Shown here in pieces: positions 16,697 to 24,416 of a DNA stretch of 40,163 nucleotides. The notes under the pieces are model-generated. The model worked only from the letters and a program-made list of their open reading frames with translations, was not told where the DNA came from and made no database searches. The stretch is from an uncultured Coriobacteriaceae bacterium. GTDB taxonomy: Bacteria > Actinomycetota > Coriobacteriia > Coriobacteriales > Atopobiaceae. The first letter of the stretch is position 1, and every line of letters begins with the position of its first letter. Location: positions 1 to 40,163 of the forward strand of contig CADCHF010000027.1 in NCBI GenBank assembly GCA_902801175.1, read 5' to 3'. A program made the translations under genes and the position numbers.

Positions 16697-17458
16697 CTAT
16701 CGCGAGAGCATGCAGGTGGCGTGATAGGCGCGGGCGGCGTCAACGAAGGCCTCAAAGAGCTGGGGCATCGTGCCCAGTTGCTCCGGGTGCCACTGCACGC
16801 CCACAAAGAAGTGCTTGTCGTTGAACTCAATGGCCTCGGGGGTGCCGTCGGGCGCCCAAGCAACGATGCGCGCGCTGGGGGAGGGCTCTGCCACCGCCTG
16901 ATGGTGAATGGAGTTCACCTCAAACTCGCGGCCGCCCAGGATCTGCGCAAGCCAGCTTGCTGGCTCAATGCGCACGCTGTGCACGGGCACGTTCCAAGGC
17001 TTGGGCTGCAGGTGATTGATGGTGGAGTCGGGGTGGACCTCAGAGATGTCGCGCAGCAGGGTGCCGCCAAACGACACGTTCATCACCTGCATACCGCGGC
17101 AAATGCCAAGGCAGGGGGTGTTGGTGTCCCAGGCGGCGCGAACCGCGGCCCACTCAAAGACGTCGCGCTCGGCACTCATGAACGAAATCCGAGCCATGCA
17201 GCCTTTGGCATAGTTGTTGCCGCCAAAGCCTTCCTCGCTCACATCGCCTCCGCCCGTGAGCAGCAGGCCGTCAATGCGGCTTACGATGTCATGGGCAATC
17301 GCGGCGGACTCAAAGCCATAGGGGAGAGCCACGGGTATGCCACCGGCCTCTTGAATGGCCTTGGCGTAGTGCGAGTTGATGTACGAAAGCTCGGGGTCGT
17401 CTTCGCCAGGACGAGAGCAGAGGCCAATGAGCGGACGATACTCGCTCGTGCTATCCAT
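16697..17458 (-). CDS. Gamma-glutamyl-gamma-aminobutyrate hydrolase family protein (class I GATase-like)
   Basis: The 253-residue protein is a peptidase C26/PuuD-like hydrolase that cleaves gamma-glutamyl amides. The nucleophile elbow is PCLGICRGMQ (C120), and the His/Glu pair is in VQWHPEQLG (H224, E226). LLTGGGDV (residues 66-73) is the oxyanion-side glycine strand. NHLQPKPWN and NSIHHQAV are typical of this family. GGGAGG precedes the ATG at 17458; a longer frame from 17518 would overlap the divergent promoter region. No other putrescine-degradation gene is nearby, so the exact substrate is open. Confidence 0.87.
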   Translation of the reverse strand: MDSTSEYRPLIGLCSRPGEDDPELSYINSHYAKAIQEAGGIPVALPYGFESAAIAHDIVSRIDGLLLTGGGDVSEEGFGGNNYAKGCMARISFMSAERDVFEWAAVRAAWDTNTPCLGICRGMQVMNVSFGGTLLRDISEVHPDSTINHLQPKPWNVPVHSVRIEPASWLAQILGGREFEVNSIHHQAVAEPSPSARIVAWAPDGTPEAIEFNDKHFFVGVQWHPEQLGTMPQLFEAFVDAARAYHATCMLSR

Positions 17459-17493
17459 GCTTTCCCTCCCTTTGAAGAAAACCTTGACCGCGC

Positions 17494-17516
17494 GTTTGTT
17501 CAAACGTTTGTCAAAC
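17494..17516. promoter_or_regulatory. Two adjacent GTTTG/CAAAC palindromes in a divergent promoter region
   Basis: GTTTGTTCAAAC (17494-17505) abuts GTTTGTCAAAC (17506-17516), two short palindromes side by side in the 100-bp gap between the amidotransferase (minus) and rarA (plus). This could be an operator for either gene. No matching regulator gene is adjacent. Confidence 0.35.
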
Positions 17517-17558
17517 ACCGCATTAGGATATCATCACGCGATTGATTTGCGGGGTACA

Positions 17559-18893
17559 ATGAGCGACATGGATACGCTCTTCTCAAATATCGAACGCTAC
17601 CAACGCAAGCTCAACGCCCCGCTTGCCGCACGTATGCGGCCGCAGACGCTTGACGGCTACGTTGGTCAGACCCAGGCCGTGGGCGAGGGCTCGTGGCTTA
17701 GGCGCGCCATCGAACACGACACGCTTTCGTCCGTGATTCTGTATGGCCCGGCAGGCACGGGAAAGACCACGCTTGCGCGCATCATTGCCAACACCACGTA
17801 TGCGGAGTTTGTCGAGGTGTCCGCGGTCACAGGCACCGTCAAGGACCTCCGGCGCGAGATCGAGGCAGCCGAGTCTCGCCTGCTCACGGCTGGTCGAAGG
17901 ACCATCCTGTTTGTGGACGAGATTCACCGCTTTAACCGCTCGCAGCAAGATGCCCTGCTCCATGCGGTAGAGGACCGCATTGTGGTGCTTATTGGCGCCA
18001 CAACCGAGAACCCCTACTTTGAGGTCAACTCGGCGTTGCTCTCTCGGTCGCGCGTGGTGGAGCTGCAGCCGCTCGATGACGAGTCGGTAGCCGAGCTCGT
18101 GAGACGTGCCCTGGCCGACGAGTATGGCCTGAACGGCGCCTTCACGCTTGACGACGACGCCCTCGCCGAGATTGTGACCCTTGCAGGCGGCGACGGCAGG
18201 GCGGCGCTCACCTCGCTCGAGCTGGCAAGCCAGATGGCCGACCCAAACCAGGATGGCAAGGGCCCAGGCGAGCCGGTTGCCATCACGGTGGAGTGCGTGC
18301 GAGAGGCCAACCCGCGCAGGGGCCTCACCTACGACAAGTCGGGCGACATGCACTACGACATCATCTCGGCCTTCATCAAGTCGATGCGTGGAAGCGACCC
18401 CGACGCAGCTCTCTATTGGCTGGCGCGCATGATCGACGCGGGCGAGGACCCCAAGTTCATCGCGCGGCGCATCTTTATCCTGGCCTCGGAGGACATTGGC
18501 AACGCTGACCCGCAGGCGCTCCTCATTGCCGAGGCCGCGTTCAAGGCGACCGAGGTCATTGGCTATCCCGAGTGCCGGATCAACCTTGCCCAGGCGGTCA
18601 TCTATATGTGTCTGGCGCCAAAGAGCAACGCGGCCGAGGCGGCCATAGACGCAGCGCTTTCCGAGGTGCGTAACGGCCCGCGCCGCGAGGTGCCCAACCA
18701 CCTGCGCGACCGTCACCGTCCTGGCTCCGACGAGTATGGCGCCTACCTGTACCCGCACAACTACCCAACGGGCTGGGTCGAGCAGCAGTATCTGCCCGAT
18801 GGCCTTGAGCGGGGGGCCTTTTACCACCCGGGGCCTCGCGGCTGGGAGGCCTGGCGCATGGAGGCCACCGGTCGAGATCGCGCTGGCGAGTAG
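17559..18893 (+). CDS. rarA: RarA/MgsA-type replication-associated AAA+ ATPase
   Basis: The 444-residue protein is the RarA (MgsA, WRNIP1-like) AAA+ ATPase, which acts at stalled replication forks. Motifs: RMRPQTLDGYVGQ near residue 26, Walker A GPAGTGKT (63-70), Walker B with DEIHRFN (120-126), sensor 1 GATTENPYFEVN, and the C-terminal tetramerisation region with MRGSDPDAALYWLARM and ARRIFILASEDIGNADP. The ATG at 17559 follows GGGG; a second ATG at 17568 is possible. It is transcribed divergently from the amidotransferase and ends about 150 bp before the sigma operon. Confidence 0.95.
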   Translation: MSDMDTLFSNIERYQRKLNAPLAARMRPQTLDGYVGQTQAVGEGSWLRRAIEHDTLSSVILYGPAGTGKTTLARIIANTTYAEFVEVSAVTGTVKDLRREIEAAESRLLTAGRRTILFVDEIHRFNRSQQDALLHAVEDRIVVLIGATTENPYFEVNSALLSRSRVVELQPLDDESVAELVRRALADEYGLNGAFTLDDDALAEIVTLAGGDGRAALTSLELASQMADPNQDGKGPGEPVAITVECVREANPRRGLTYDKSGDMHYDIISAFIKSMRGSDPDAALYWLARMIDAGEDPKFIARRIFILASEDIGNADPQALLIAEAAFKATEVIGYPECRINLAQAVIYMCLAPKSNAAEAAIDAALSEVRNGPRREVPNHLRDRHRPGSDEYGAYLYPHNYPTGWVEQQYLPDGLERGAFYHPGPRGWEAWRMEATGRDRAGE

Positions 18894-18956
18894 GCGCAAC
18901 GTCGGCGCCGTCCGCAGCTACTGTGTGAACAAAAACAGGTGCTACCGATATGCCTC

Positions 18957-18983
18957 GTTTTCTCATGCGTCAAACGGGGGTAT
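18957..18983 (+). promoter_or_regulatory. Candidate SigB/SigF-type promoter of the sigma operon
   Basis: GTTTTC at 18957-18962 and GGGTAT at 18978-18983 are separated by 15 bp. This matches the GTTT(AA)-N12-15-GGGTAT pattern read by the Bacillus SigB / Mycobacterium SigF group. It lies 60 bp before the first gene of an operon that encodes a sigma factor of that group, so autoregulation is plausible. Confidence 0.55.
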
Positions 18984-19042
18984 CATGAAGCAACATATGC
19001 CTAAAAACGCCGCATGGCGGCTTGTTAAGAAGGAGAAGAACC

Positions 19043-19639
19043 ATGACCTTGGAGCCTCTAGATCTCATGCTCATTGTGTTGTGCATCGCTGCAGTGTGGG
19101 CCATCTTTGAGCTCGCAATGACCCTGCGCAAGGCTCGCACCGCTATCGACGAGATTTCTCATTCCGCTACCGAGGCCATCGATCAGGCGACTCCCATCAT
19201 TGCCAAGCTCGATGGTGTGGTTGACGACCTCCAGCCCACGCTGCAGGAGGTCACCCCGCTGGTCGAGAAGGCGTCCGTCACGCTCGACCGTGCCAACGTG
19301 GGCCTCGGCGCAGTGAACGGCATCCTGGGCGATGTCTCCTCCACCACCCATGGCATCGCGGGTGTGGGCGAGTCTGCCTCGCGCATCGTCAACACCGCCA
19401 CCAGCGCCGCCGTGGGCGTCGTCTCCAAGGTCGCGAGCCTTGGCGGCATCAACATCCCCGAGGGCCAGCAGCTGATCGGCAAGGGGACTCCCGAGCCTGA
19501 GCCCGAGGACGAGGTCGTCGTTGGTGGCGCCCCTGCACAGGCCGAGGAGGCCGAGGAGCCGGCTCCTGCCAAGAAGAGCGGCTATGTGACCTACGCACCC
19601 GTCAAGTCGCAGGACGACGCAGACGACGCAGAGGAGTAG
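19043..19639 (+). CDS. Membrane-anchored coiled-coil protein (DUF948-like)
   Basis: The 198-residue protein has a single N-terminal membrane helix (about residues 6-25) and then a long heptad-rich region (about 30-130, with repeated 'PxIxKLDgVVDDLqPtL' style turns). It ends in a Pro/Glu-rich stretch and an acidic tail (KSQDDADDAEE). The layout resembles DUF948 proteins, which are often near general-stress genes. AAGGAGAA precedes the ATG at 19043. It begins a three-gene operon with the RsbW-like and sigma genes, 8 bp from the next start. A role in sensing or tethering the stress regulator is a guess from context. Confidence 0.65.
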   Translation: MTLEPLDLMLIVLCIAAVWAIFELAMTLRKARTAIDEISHSATEAIDQATPIIAKLDGVVDDLQPTLQEVTPLVEKASVTLDRANVGLGAVNGILGDVSSTTHGIAGVGESASRIVNTATSAAVGVVSKVASLGGINIPEGQQLIGKGTPEPEPEDEVVVGGAPAQAEEAEEPAPAKKSGYVTYAPVKSQDDADDAEE

Positions 19640-19647
19640 GGGGAGCA

Positions 19648-20022
19648 ATGCCAGAGCAGATCGTGCGCCTCAGCGTGCCGGCTCGTCCGGACTACGCACG
19701 TACGGTGCGAATGATGGCGGCAAACCTTGCCGTGGTGTGCAACATGAGCGTCGACGACGTCGAGGATGTGCGCATGGCGGCCGAGGAGGGCTTTGTCTAC
19801 AGTTGCGCCACCGCTCCAGAGAGCTGCGACGTGACCTTTGAGCTCTCTGAGGCGCAGGTCAGGGCTAGCTTCTCGCTGGGTGCCGAGCCTGTGGACCCGA
19901 GCGACGACGCGCTCGGTCTTGCCGAGCTGCTGCTTTCTGCTGTGTGTGACGAGCATGGCCTCTCTGACGACGGCTCGACGCTCGTTCTGGTCAAGAGGGC
20001 AGGGCAAGCGTATGGCGAGTAG
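19648..20022 (+). CDS. RsbW/SpoIIAB-like anti-sigma candidate with degenerate ATP site
   Basis: The 124-residue protein has the size and fold pattern of the GHKL-type anti-sigma kinases: an initial strand VRLSVPARPDYARTVRMM, helix VDDVEDVRMAAEEGF, strand DVTFELSEAQVRASFSL, and helix LGLAELLLSAVCDE before a last strand. In RsbW the N-box reads E-A-C-T-N; here it is E-G-F-V-Y (helix near residues 46-50), so the Mg/ATP-coordinating Asn is missing. No DxGxG box is recognisable. It may therefore bind sigma without kinase activity. It overlaps the sigma gene by 11 bp, which is typical for anti-sigma/sigma pairs. Identity as an anti-sigma factor is inference from fold pattern and position. Confidence 0.65.
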   Translation: MPEQIVRLSVPARPDYARTVRMMAANLAVVCNMSVDDVEDVRMAAEEGFVYSCATAPESCDVTFELSEAQVRASFSLGAEPVDPSDDALGLAELLLSAVCDEHGLSDDGSTLVLVKRAGQAYGE

Positions 20023-20842
20023 CGACGAGCAGCGCGAGGAGCGCCGTCGCCAGCGCGCCAAGCGGCCGCCACGTGAGGGCAAGGCCGCCTGGGACAAGGA
20101 GCGCACGCGCGAGCTCTTTCGCCTGTACAAGGAGGAGGGCGACGAGGAGGCCCGCGAGCAGCTCATTGTGAGCCACCTCAACCTTGTCCGATTCCTTGCA
20201 AGCAAGTTCAAGAACCGTGGCGAGCCCATCGAGGACCTGATGCAGGTGGGCACCATTGGTCTCATCAAGGCAATCGATCGCTTTGACCCCGCTCGTGGGC
20301 TGGAGTTTACGACCTTTGCGACGCCCACGATCATGGGCGAGATCAAGCGTCACTTCCGCGACAAGGGCTGGAGCGTGCGTGTGCCCCGCAGGCTGCAGGA
20401 GCTCTCGGCCAAGGTCAACCAGACTACCGACGACCTCACGCGCGAGCTGCAGCGCCCGCCGTCGGTTGCCGAGGTGGCCGAGCGGCTCGGTGCGAGCGTC
20501 GACGAGGTGCTCGAGGCCATGGAGTCCTCAAGTGCGTACAGCTCGGTGCCGCTCGAAGGTGCGGGGCAGAATGCCGACGACGATGCGCCGTCGATTATCG
20601 ACCACTACGCCACCGAGGACGACGACCTGGCCGCCTCCGATGACCGCATAGTCATTGAGGACGCAATGAGCGAGTTCACCCCACGCGAGCAGGAGATTGT
20701 CAACATGCGCTTCCAGCAGGGCATGACCCAGGTCGAGATTGCGCAAAAGCTGGGAATCTCGCAGGTGCAGGTCTCGCGCATGCTGCGCAAGGTCCTCAAG
20801 CAGGTGCAAGAGAAGCTCGACCCCGAAGGCCTCATGGGCTAG
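20012..20842 (+). CDS. SigB/SigF/SigG-family RNA polymerase sigma factor
   Basis: This 276-residue group 3 sigma-70 factor opens with an Arg/Glu-rich N-terminus. It then shows region 2 (HLNLVRFLASKFKNRGEPIE, then LMQVGTIGLIKAIDRFDP and FTTFATPTIMGEIKRHFRDK), region 3 (VRVPRRLQELSAKVNQ, RPPSVAEVAERLG) and region 4 (FTPREQEIVNMRFQQGMTQ then the helix-turn-helix EIAQKLGISQVQVSRML). These match the SigB/F/G subfamily that serves stress or sporulation in other bacteria. ATG 20012 overlaps the anti-sigma-like gene and follows AGGGCAAG. A terminator follows at 20865. No anti-anti-sigma (STAS) gene is present in the operon. Confidence 0.92.
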   Translation: MASSDEQREERRRQRAKRPPREGKAAWDKERTRELFRLYKEEGDEEAREQLIVSHLNLVRFLASKFKNRGEPIEDLMQVGTIGLIKAIDRFDPARGLEFTTFATPTIMGEIKRHFRDKGWSVRVPRRLQELSAKVNQTTDDLTRELQRPPSVAEVAERLGASVDEVLEAMESSSAYSSVPLEGAGQNADDDAPSIIDHYATEDDDLAASDDRIVIEDAMSEFTPREQEIVNMRFQQGMTQVEIAQKLGISQVQVSRMLRKVLKQVQEKLDPEGLMG

Positions 20843-20864
20843 CAGCAAAGCAAAGAAGTACAAG

Positions 20865-20896
20865 AGCGGTGCCGGCTGTCCCGGTACCGCTTTTTT
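20865..20896 (+). terminator. Rho-independent terminator of the sigma operon
   Basis: AGCGGTGCCGG (20865-20875) pairs with CCGGTACCGCT (20881-20891) with one G-T pair and a 5-nt loop, followed by TTTTTT (20891-20896). Confidence 0.88.
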
Positions 20897-20905
20897 CTTG
20901 CGCCG

Positions 20906-20937
20906 GTGTGTGTCAGGGAGCCGCGCAATTCGACATC
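20906..20937. repeat. Decayed LIR arm
   Basis: GTGTGTCAGGGA, then CGCAATTCGACAT, aligns at the same spacing with the LIR left arm (GTGTGTCAGGGGGACG, then ATAATTTGACAC). It lies about 60 bp before intact LIR-3 and appears to be an older, mutated copy. Confidence 0.5.
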
Positions 20938-20998
20938 TACGATGCTCGCCCTGGGGGTCGGGTCGCACACATCCGCAACGGGGGAGGTCGAACGTGGC

Positions 20999-21132
20999 GG
21001 GTGTGTCAGTGGGGACGTACACTTTGACACACGCGGAGAAACAACCGTCCTGATTGCGCGACGCGCCCGAAGGCGCCTTCATCCTGGAAGCTGACTGCGT
21101 GTGTCAAAGTGTACGTCCCCACTGACACACCC
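20999..21132. repeat. Long-inverted-repeat element LIR-3 (variant arms)
   Basis: Perfect 36-bp arms (20999-21034 and 21097-21132) enclose a 62-nt loop containing CCGTCCTGA and CCCGAAGG. Compared with LIR-1 the arms differ inside (TACACTTT for TATAATTT, CGC for CTC), and both arms carry the matching complementary change. It lies between the sigma operon and alaS, both on the plus strand. Confidence 0.85.
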
Positions 21133-21195
21133 CTCGCAGGTCGGACTGCGGTGTCAAGGCGTCCCCGCTGACACACCCCTCGCAGGTCAATCGGT
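21114..21195. repeat. Tail of LIR-3: two CGTCCCC-TGACACACCCCTCGCAGGTC units
   Basis: CGTCCCCACTGACACACCCC followed by TCGCAGGTC starts at 21114 and recurs with one change at 21160, a 46-bp period. The first copy overlaps the right arm. It is the cleanest example of the right-hand tail seen beside this element family. Confidence 0.75.
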
Positions 21196-21301
21196 AACAC
21201 CCTCGCGCCGGCACCCCCCGCTCCTCATTTCCCGAGACATTAGTAGTTTCGCCTCTCGTGTGCGCTACGTGGGCCTTTTCGCCATAGGCGGGCAACTGCG
21301 C

Positions 21302-21307
21302 TACAAT
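21302..21307 (+). promoter_or_regulatory. Probable -10 of the alaS operon promoter
   Basis: TACAAT, preceded by GCGC, lies 38 bp before the alaS ATG. Similar GCGC-TAnnnT hexamers precede other genes here (TACTCT at 3054, TATTCT at 4623). No good -35 is visible at 16-18 bp. Confidence 0.45.
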
Positions 21308-21344
21308 TGCACCTTGTATGTTTCGGCACCACGCAAGGAGAGCC

Positions 21345-23984
21345 ATGAGCGCAGATTACAAGACTATGACCACGGCAGAGATCCGTGACGACTTCCTCAA
21401 GTTTTTCGCGGCCAAGGGCTGCAAGCTCTATCCTTCTTCGTCGCTTGTCCCCGACGATCCGTCGCTGCTGCTCACCAACGCAGGCATGAACCAGTTCAAG
21501 GAGTACTACCAGGGCCTCAAGACCATGGCCGAGATTGGTGCTACCTCCTGCCAGAAGTGCCTGCGCACCAACGACATCGACAACATTGGTGACTCGCGCC
21601 ACCTCTCCTTCTTCGAGATGCTCGGCAACTTTAGCTTTGGTGGCTACTCCAAGGCCGACGCCATCGCCTGGGCTTGGGAGTTCATCACCAGCCCCGAGCA
21701 CCTTGGCCTGCCCAAGGACCGCCTGTACATGACAGTCTTTGAGGACGACGACGAGGCCATCGAGCTCTGGCACTCGCACGGCGTGCCCTACGATCACATC
21801 TCCCGTTTGGGCGAGGACGACAACTTCTGGGCCGCTGGTCCCACTGGCCCCTGCGGTCCCTGCTCCGAGATCTACTTTGACCAGGGCCCCGAGTTTGAGG
21901 GCGAGGCCCCTGGCGACGACGGCGACCGTTACCTGGAGTTCTGGAACCTCGTGTTCACCCAGTACGACCGTCAGGAGGACGGCTCCATGCCCGACCTCCC
22001 GCATCGCAACATCGACACCGGCATGGGCCTCGAGCGCATCGCGGCCATCATGCAGCACAAGGGCACCAACTATGACGGCGACGTCCTGACCTCGCTCATT
22101 GGCGTGGGCGAGAGCCTCTCCGGCAAGACCTACGGCGACGACGCGCGCATCGACCGCAGCCTTCGCATTGTTGCCGACCACAGCCGTGCCGTCACCTTCA
22201 TGATTGGCGACGGCATCCTGCCGGGCAACGAGGGCCGCGGCTACGTGCTTCGCCGCCTCCTGCGTCGCGCCGTCTACCACGGCCGCCTCATGGGCATCGA
22301 GGGCACGTTCCTCACGGCCTACTCCGAGGAGGTCATGCGCCTCATGGCCGACGTCTACCCCGAGCTCACCGAGAACAAGGCCCTTATCCTTGGCATTCTC
22401 CAGGCCGAGGAGGAGCGCTTCAACGGCACGCTCGATGCCGGCGAGGCTTCCCTTGAGTCCGAGCTTGCCAAGCTCGGCGAGGGCGCCGTGCTTGCGGGCG
22501 AGGTCGCCTTCAAGCTGCACGATACCTACGGTTTCCCCATCGACCTCACTCGCGAGATCTGCGAGGCAGCCGGTCGCGAGGTCGACATGGAGGCCTTTGA
22601 CCGCTGCATGACCGAACAGCGCGAGCGTGCCCGCGCCAACGCCAACCGCGACGCCTGGGGCACCTTCAACGATGTCTGGACCGCCCTTTCCGACACCCTC
22701 GAGGCCACCAGCTTTGTGGGCTACGAGGAGGAGTGCGCAGAGGCCAAGGTCCTTGCCATCGTGAGCGAAGGCGCCTCCGTCGAGAGCGCCGAGGCCGGCG
22801 ACGAGGTCGAGCTCATCCTCGACGTCACCCCGTTCTACGCCGAGATGGGCGGCCAGGTGGGCGACACCGGCGTCATCACCGCCGAGGGCATGAGCTTTGA
22901 GGTCGCCGACACCCGCACCCACGAGGGCATCTATGCCCATGTGGGCGAGGTTGTCGAGGGTGAGGTGCACGTGGGCGACACCGTCTGCGCCACCATCGAT
23001 CACGGCCGTCGCGAGCTCATCCGTCGCAACCACACCGCGACCCACCTGCTCGACGCCGCACTCAAGAACGTGCTCGGCGAGCATGTCAACCAGGCCGGCA
23101 GCCTTGTTGCCCCCGACCGCCTGCGCTTTGACTTCACGCACTTTGAGGCCCTGACCGCCGACCAGCTGGCTCGCATTGAGGGCATGGTCAACAACGAGAT
23201 CTTTGCCGCCAAGCCGGTTGTCACCAAGGTCATGGGCATCGAGGAGGCCAAGGCCGCTGGCGCCGTTGCGCTCTTTGGCGAGAAGTACGGCGACGTGGTG
23301 CGCGTGGTCTCCACCGACAGCGTTGACAAGCCCTTCTCCCGCGAGCTCTGCGGTGGCACCCATGCCCGCAATACCGCCGAGATTGGCCTGTTCAAGATCG
23401 TCTCCGAGGGCTCTGTGGGCTCCAACGCCCGCCGTATCGAGGCCATGACCTCGGTGGGCGCCATCCAGTACCTCGACGAGTGCCTGGGCCAGCTGACCGA
23501 GGCCGCCCATGCGCTCAAGTGCCGCAACTCCGAGGTGCCGGCTCGCATCGCTGCCCTCCAGCGCGACAAGGCCGAGTCCGACAAGAAGCTCCACGCCGCA
23601 CTCACCGGCGGCTCCTCCAACAAGGTTGCCGACGCAGTCGCGTCCGCTGTTGACGCTGGTGGCTACCAGCTGGTGGTCGCTCGCCTCGATGGCATCGACG
23701 GCAAGGAGATCCGCAGCGCTTGGGACAGCGTGCGCGACAAGCTCGGTGCCGCCTGCGCCTGCGTGCTCGCCTCTGCAACCAACGACGGCAAGGTGGCCCT
23801 GCTGGCCGCCGGCACCGACGCCGCAGTTGCCGCTGGCTTCAAGGCCGGTGACGTCATTCGTGGCGTGGCGGGTCTCGTTGGTGGCCGTGGTGGCGGCAAG
23901 CCCACGATGGCACAGGCCGGCGGTTCCGATGCCAGCGGCATCGACGCCGCGCTCGCCGAGGCTCGCAAGATGCTCGGCATCTAG
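21345..23984 (+). CDS. alaS: Alanyl-tRNA synthetase
   Basis: The 879-residue cytosolic enzyme charges tRNA-Ala and edits Ser/Gly-mischarged tRNA. Class II motif 1 lies in the N-terminal FLKFFAAKGCKLYPSSSLVP, and TNAGMNQFKEYYQG and RHLSFFEMLGNFSFGGYSK are family-typical. The editing-site zinc ligands are HTATH (H563, H567) and CGGTH (C669, H673). The C-terminal oligomerisation domain ends in a Gly-rich GGRGGGKPTMAQAGG motif. Length is normal. AAGGAG precedes the ATG at 21345. It heads a tightly packed operon with ruvX, mltG and yqeG, and a tRNA-Ala gene lies 5.3 kb downstream. Confidence 0.98.
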   Translation: MSADYKTMTTAEIRDDFLKFFAAKGCKLYPSSSLVPDDPSLLLTNAGMNQFKEYYQGLKTMAEIGATSCQKCLRTNDIDNIGDSRHLSFFEMLGNFSFGGYSKADAIAWAWEFITSPEHLGLPKDRLYMTVFEDDDEAIELWHSHGVPYDHISRLGEDDNFWAAGPTGPCGPCSEIYFDQGPEFEGEAPGDDGDRYLEFWNLVFTQYDRQEDGSMPDLPHRNIDTGMGLERIAAIMQHKGTNYDGDVLTSLIGVGESLSGKTYGDDARIDRSLRIVADHSRAVTFMIGDGILPGNEGRGYVLRRLLRRAVYHGRLMGIEGTFLTAYSEEVMRLMADVYPELTENKALILGILQAEEERFNGTLDAGEASLESELAKLGEGAVLAGEVAFKLHDTYGFPIDLTREICEAAGREVDMEAFDRCMTEQRERARANANRDAWGTFNDVWTALSDTLEATSFVGYEEECAEAKVLAIVSEGASVESAEAGDEVELILDVTPFYAEMGGQVGDTGVITAEGMSFEVADTRTHEGIYAHVGEVVEGEVHVGDTVCATIDHGRRELIRRNHTATHLLDAALKNVLGEHVNQAGSLVAPDRLRFDFTHFEALTADQLARIEGMVNNEIFAAKPVVTKVMGIEEAKAAGAVALFGEKYGDVVRVVSTDSVDKPFSRELCGGTHARNTAEIGLFKIVSEGSVGSNARRIEAMTSVGAIQYLDECLGQLTEAAHALKCRNSEVPARIAALQRDKAESDKKLHAALTGGSSNKVADAVASAVDAGGYQLVVARLDGIDGKEIRSAWDSVRDKLGAACACVLASATNDGKVALLAAGTDAAVAAGFKAGDVIRGVAGLVGGRGGGKPTMAQAGGSDASGIDAALAEARKMLGI

Positions 23985-23993
23985 GAGCGGCAC

Positions 23994-24407
23994 GTGCGGG
24001 TCATGGCGCTCGACATAGGGGAGGTGCGCGTTGGCATTGCCATGAGCGATGCCACGGGCACCGTTGCCTCGCCCGTTACGGTGCTTCCTGCTCAGGAGGT
24101 CCTGAGCCATGCGAGGACCTTCCGCAGGGTGCTCGAAGACTACGAACCAGACCTCCTGCTGTGCGGGAGGCCCAAAACGTTGGCAGGGGAGGACGGGCCC
24201 CAGGCAGAGCGTCTCATGGCGCAAGCGGCCTCAATAGCCAAAGCCTGCGGCCTTCCTCTGGAATTTGCCGACGAACGACTATCCTCACGAGAAGCCAAGC
24301 GTATCCTACGTGAGGAGGGGATGAACGAGCGCGCCATGCGCGGCAAGGTCGACATGGTTGCGGCATCCCTGTTTCTGCAAGCCTGGCTGGATGCCAGACG
24401 GACGTAA
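23994..24407 (+). CDS. ruvX: RuvX/YqgF putative pre-16S rRNA nuclease
   Basis: The 137-residue RNase H-fold protein trims the 5' end of pre-16S rRNA in E. coli and was earlier called a Holliday junction resolvase. The first strand carries MALDIGEVRVGIAMSD with the catalytic Asp (residue 7), followed by LLLCGRPKTLAGEDGPQA and FADERLSS. It starts at GTG 23994, 9 bp after alaS, with AGGAGC upstream. alaS-ruvX-mltG order is common in Gram-positive bacteria. Confidence 0.94.
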   Translation: MRVMALDIGEVRVGIAMSDATGTVASPVTVLPAQEVLSHARTFRRVLEDYEPDLLLCGRPKTLAGEDGPQAERLMAQAASIAKACGLPLEFADERLSSREAKRILREEGMNERAMRGKVDMVAASLFLQAWLDARRT

Positions 24408-24416
24408 GGACAGACC

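Noticed and set aside
21240..24224. 994-residue open frame on the minus strand opposite alaS
   Set aside because: It is the complement of a GC-rich, codon-biased gene; composition is His/Val/Gly-rich with no recognisable motif, while alaS on the plus strand is unmistakable.
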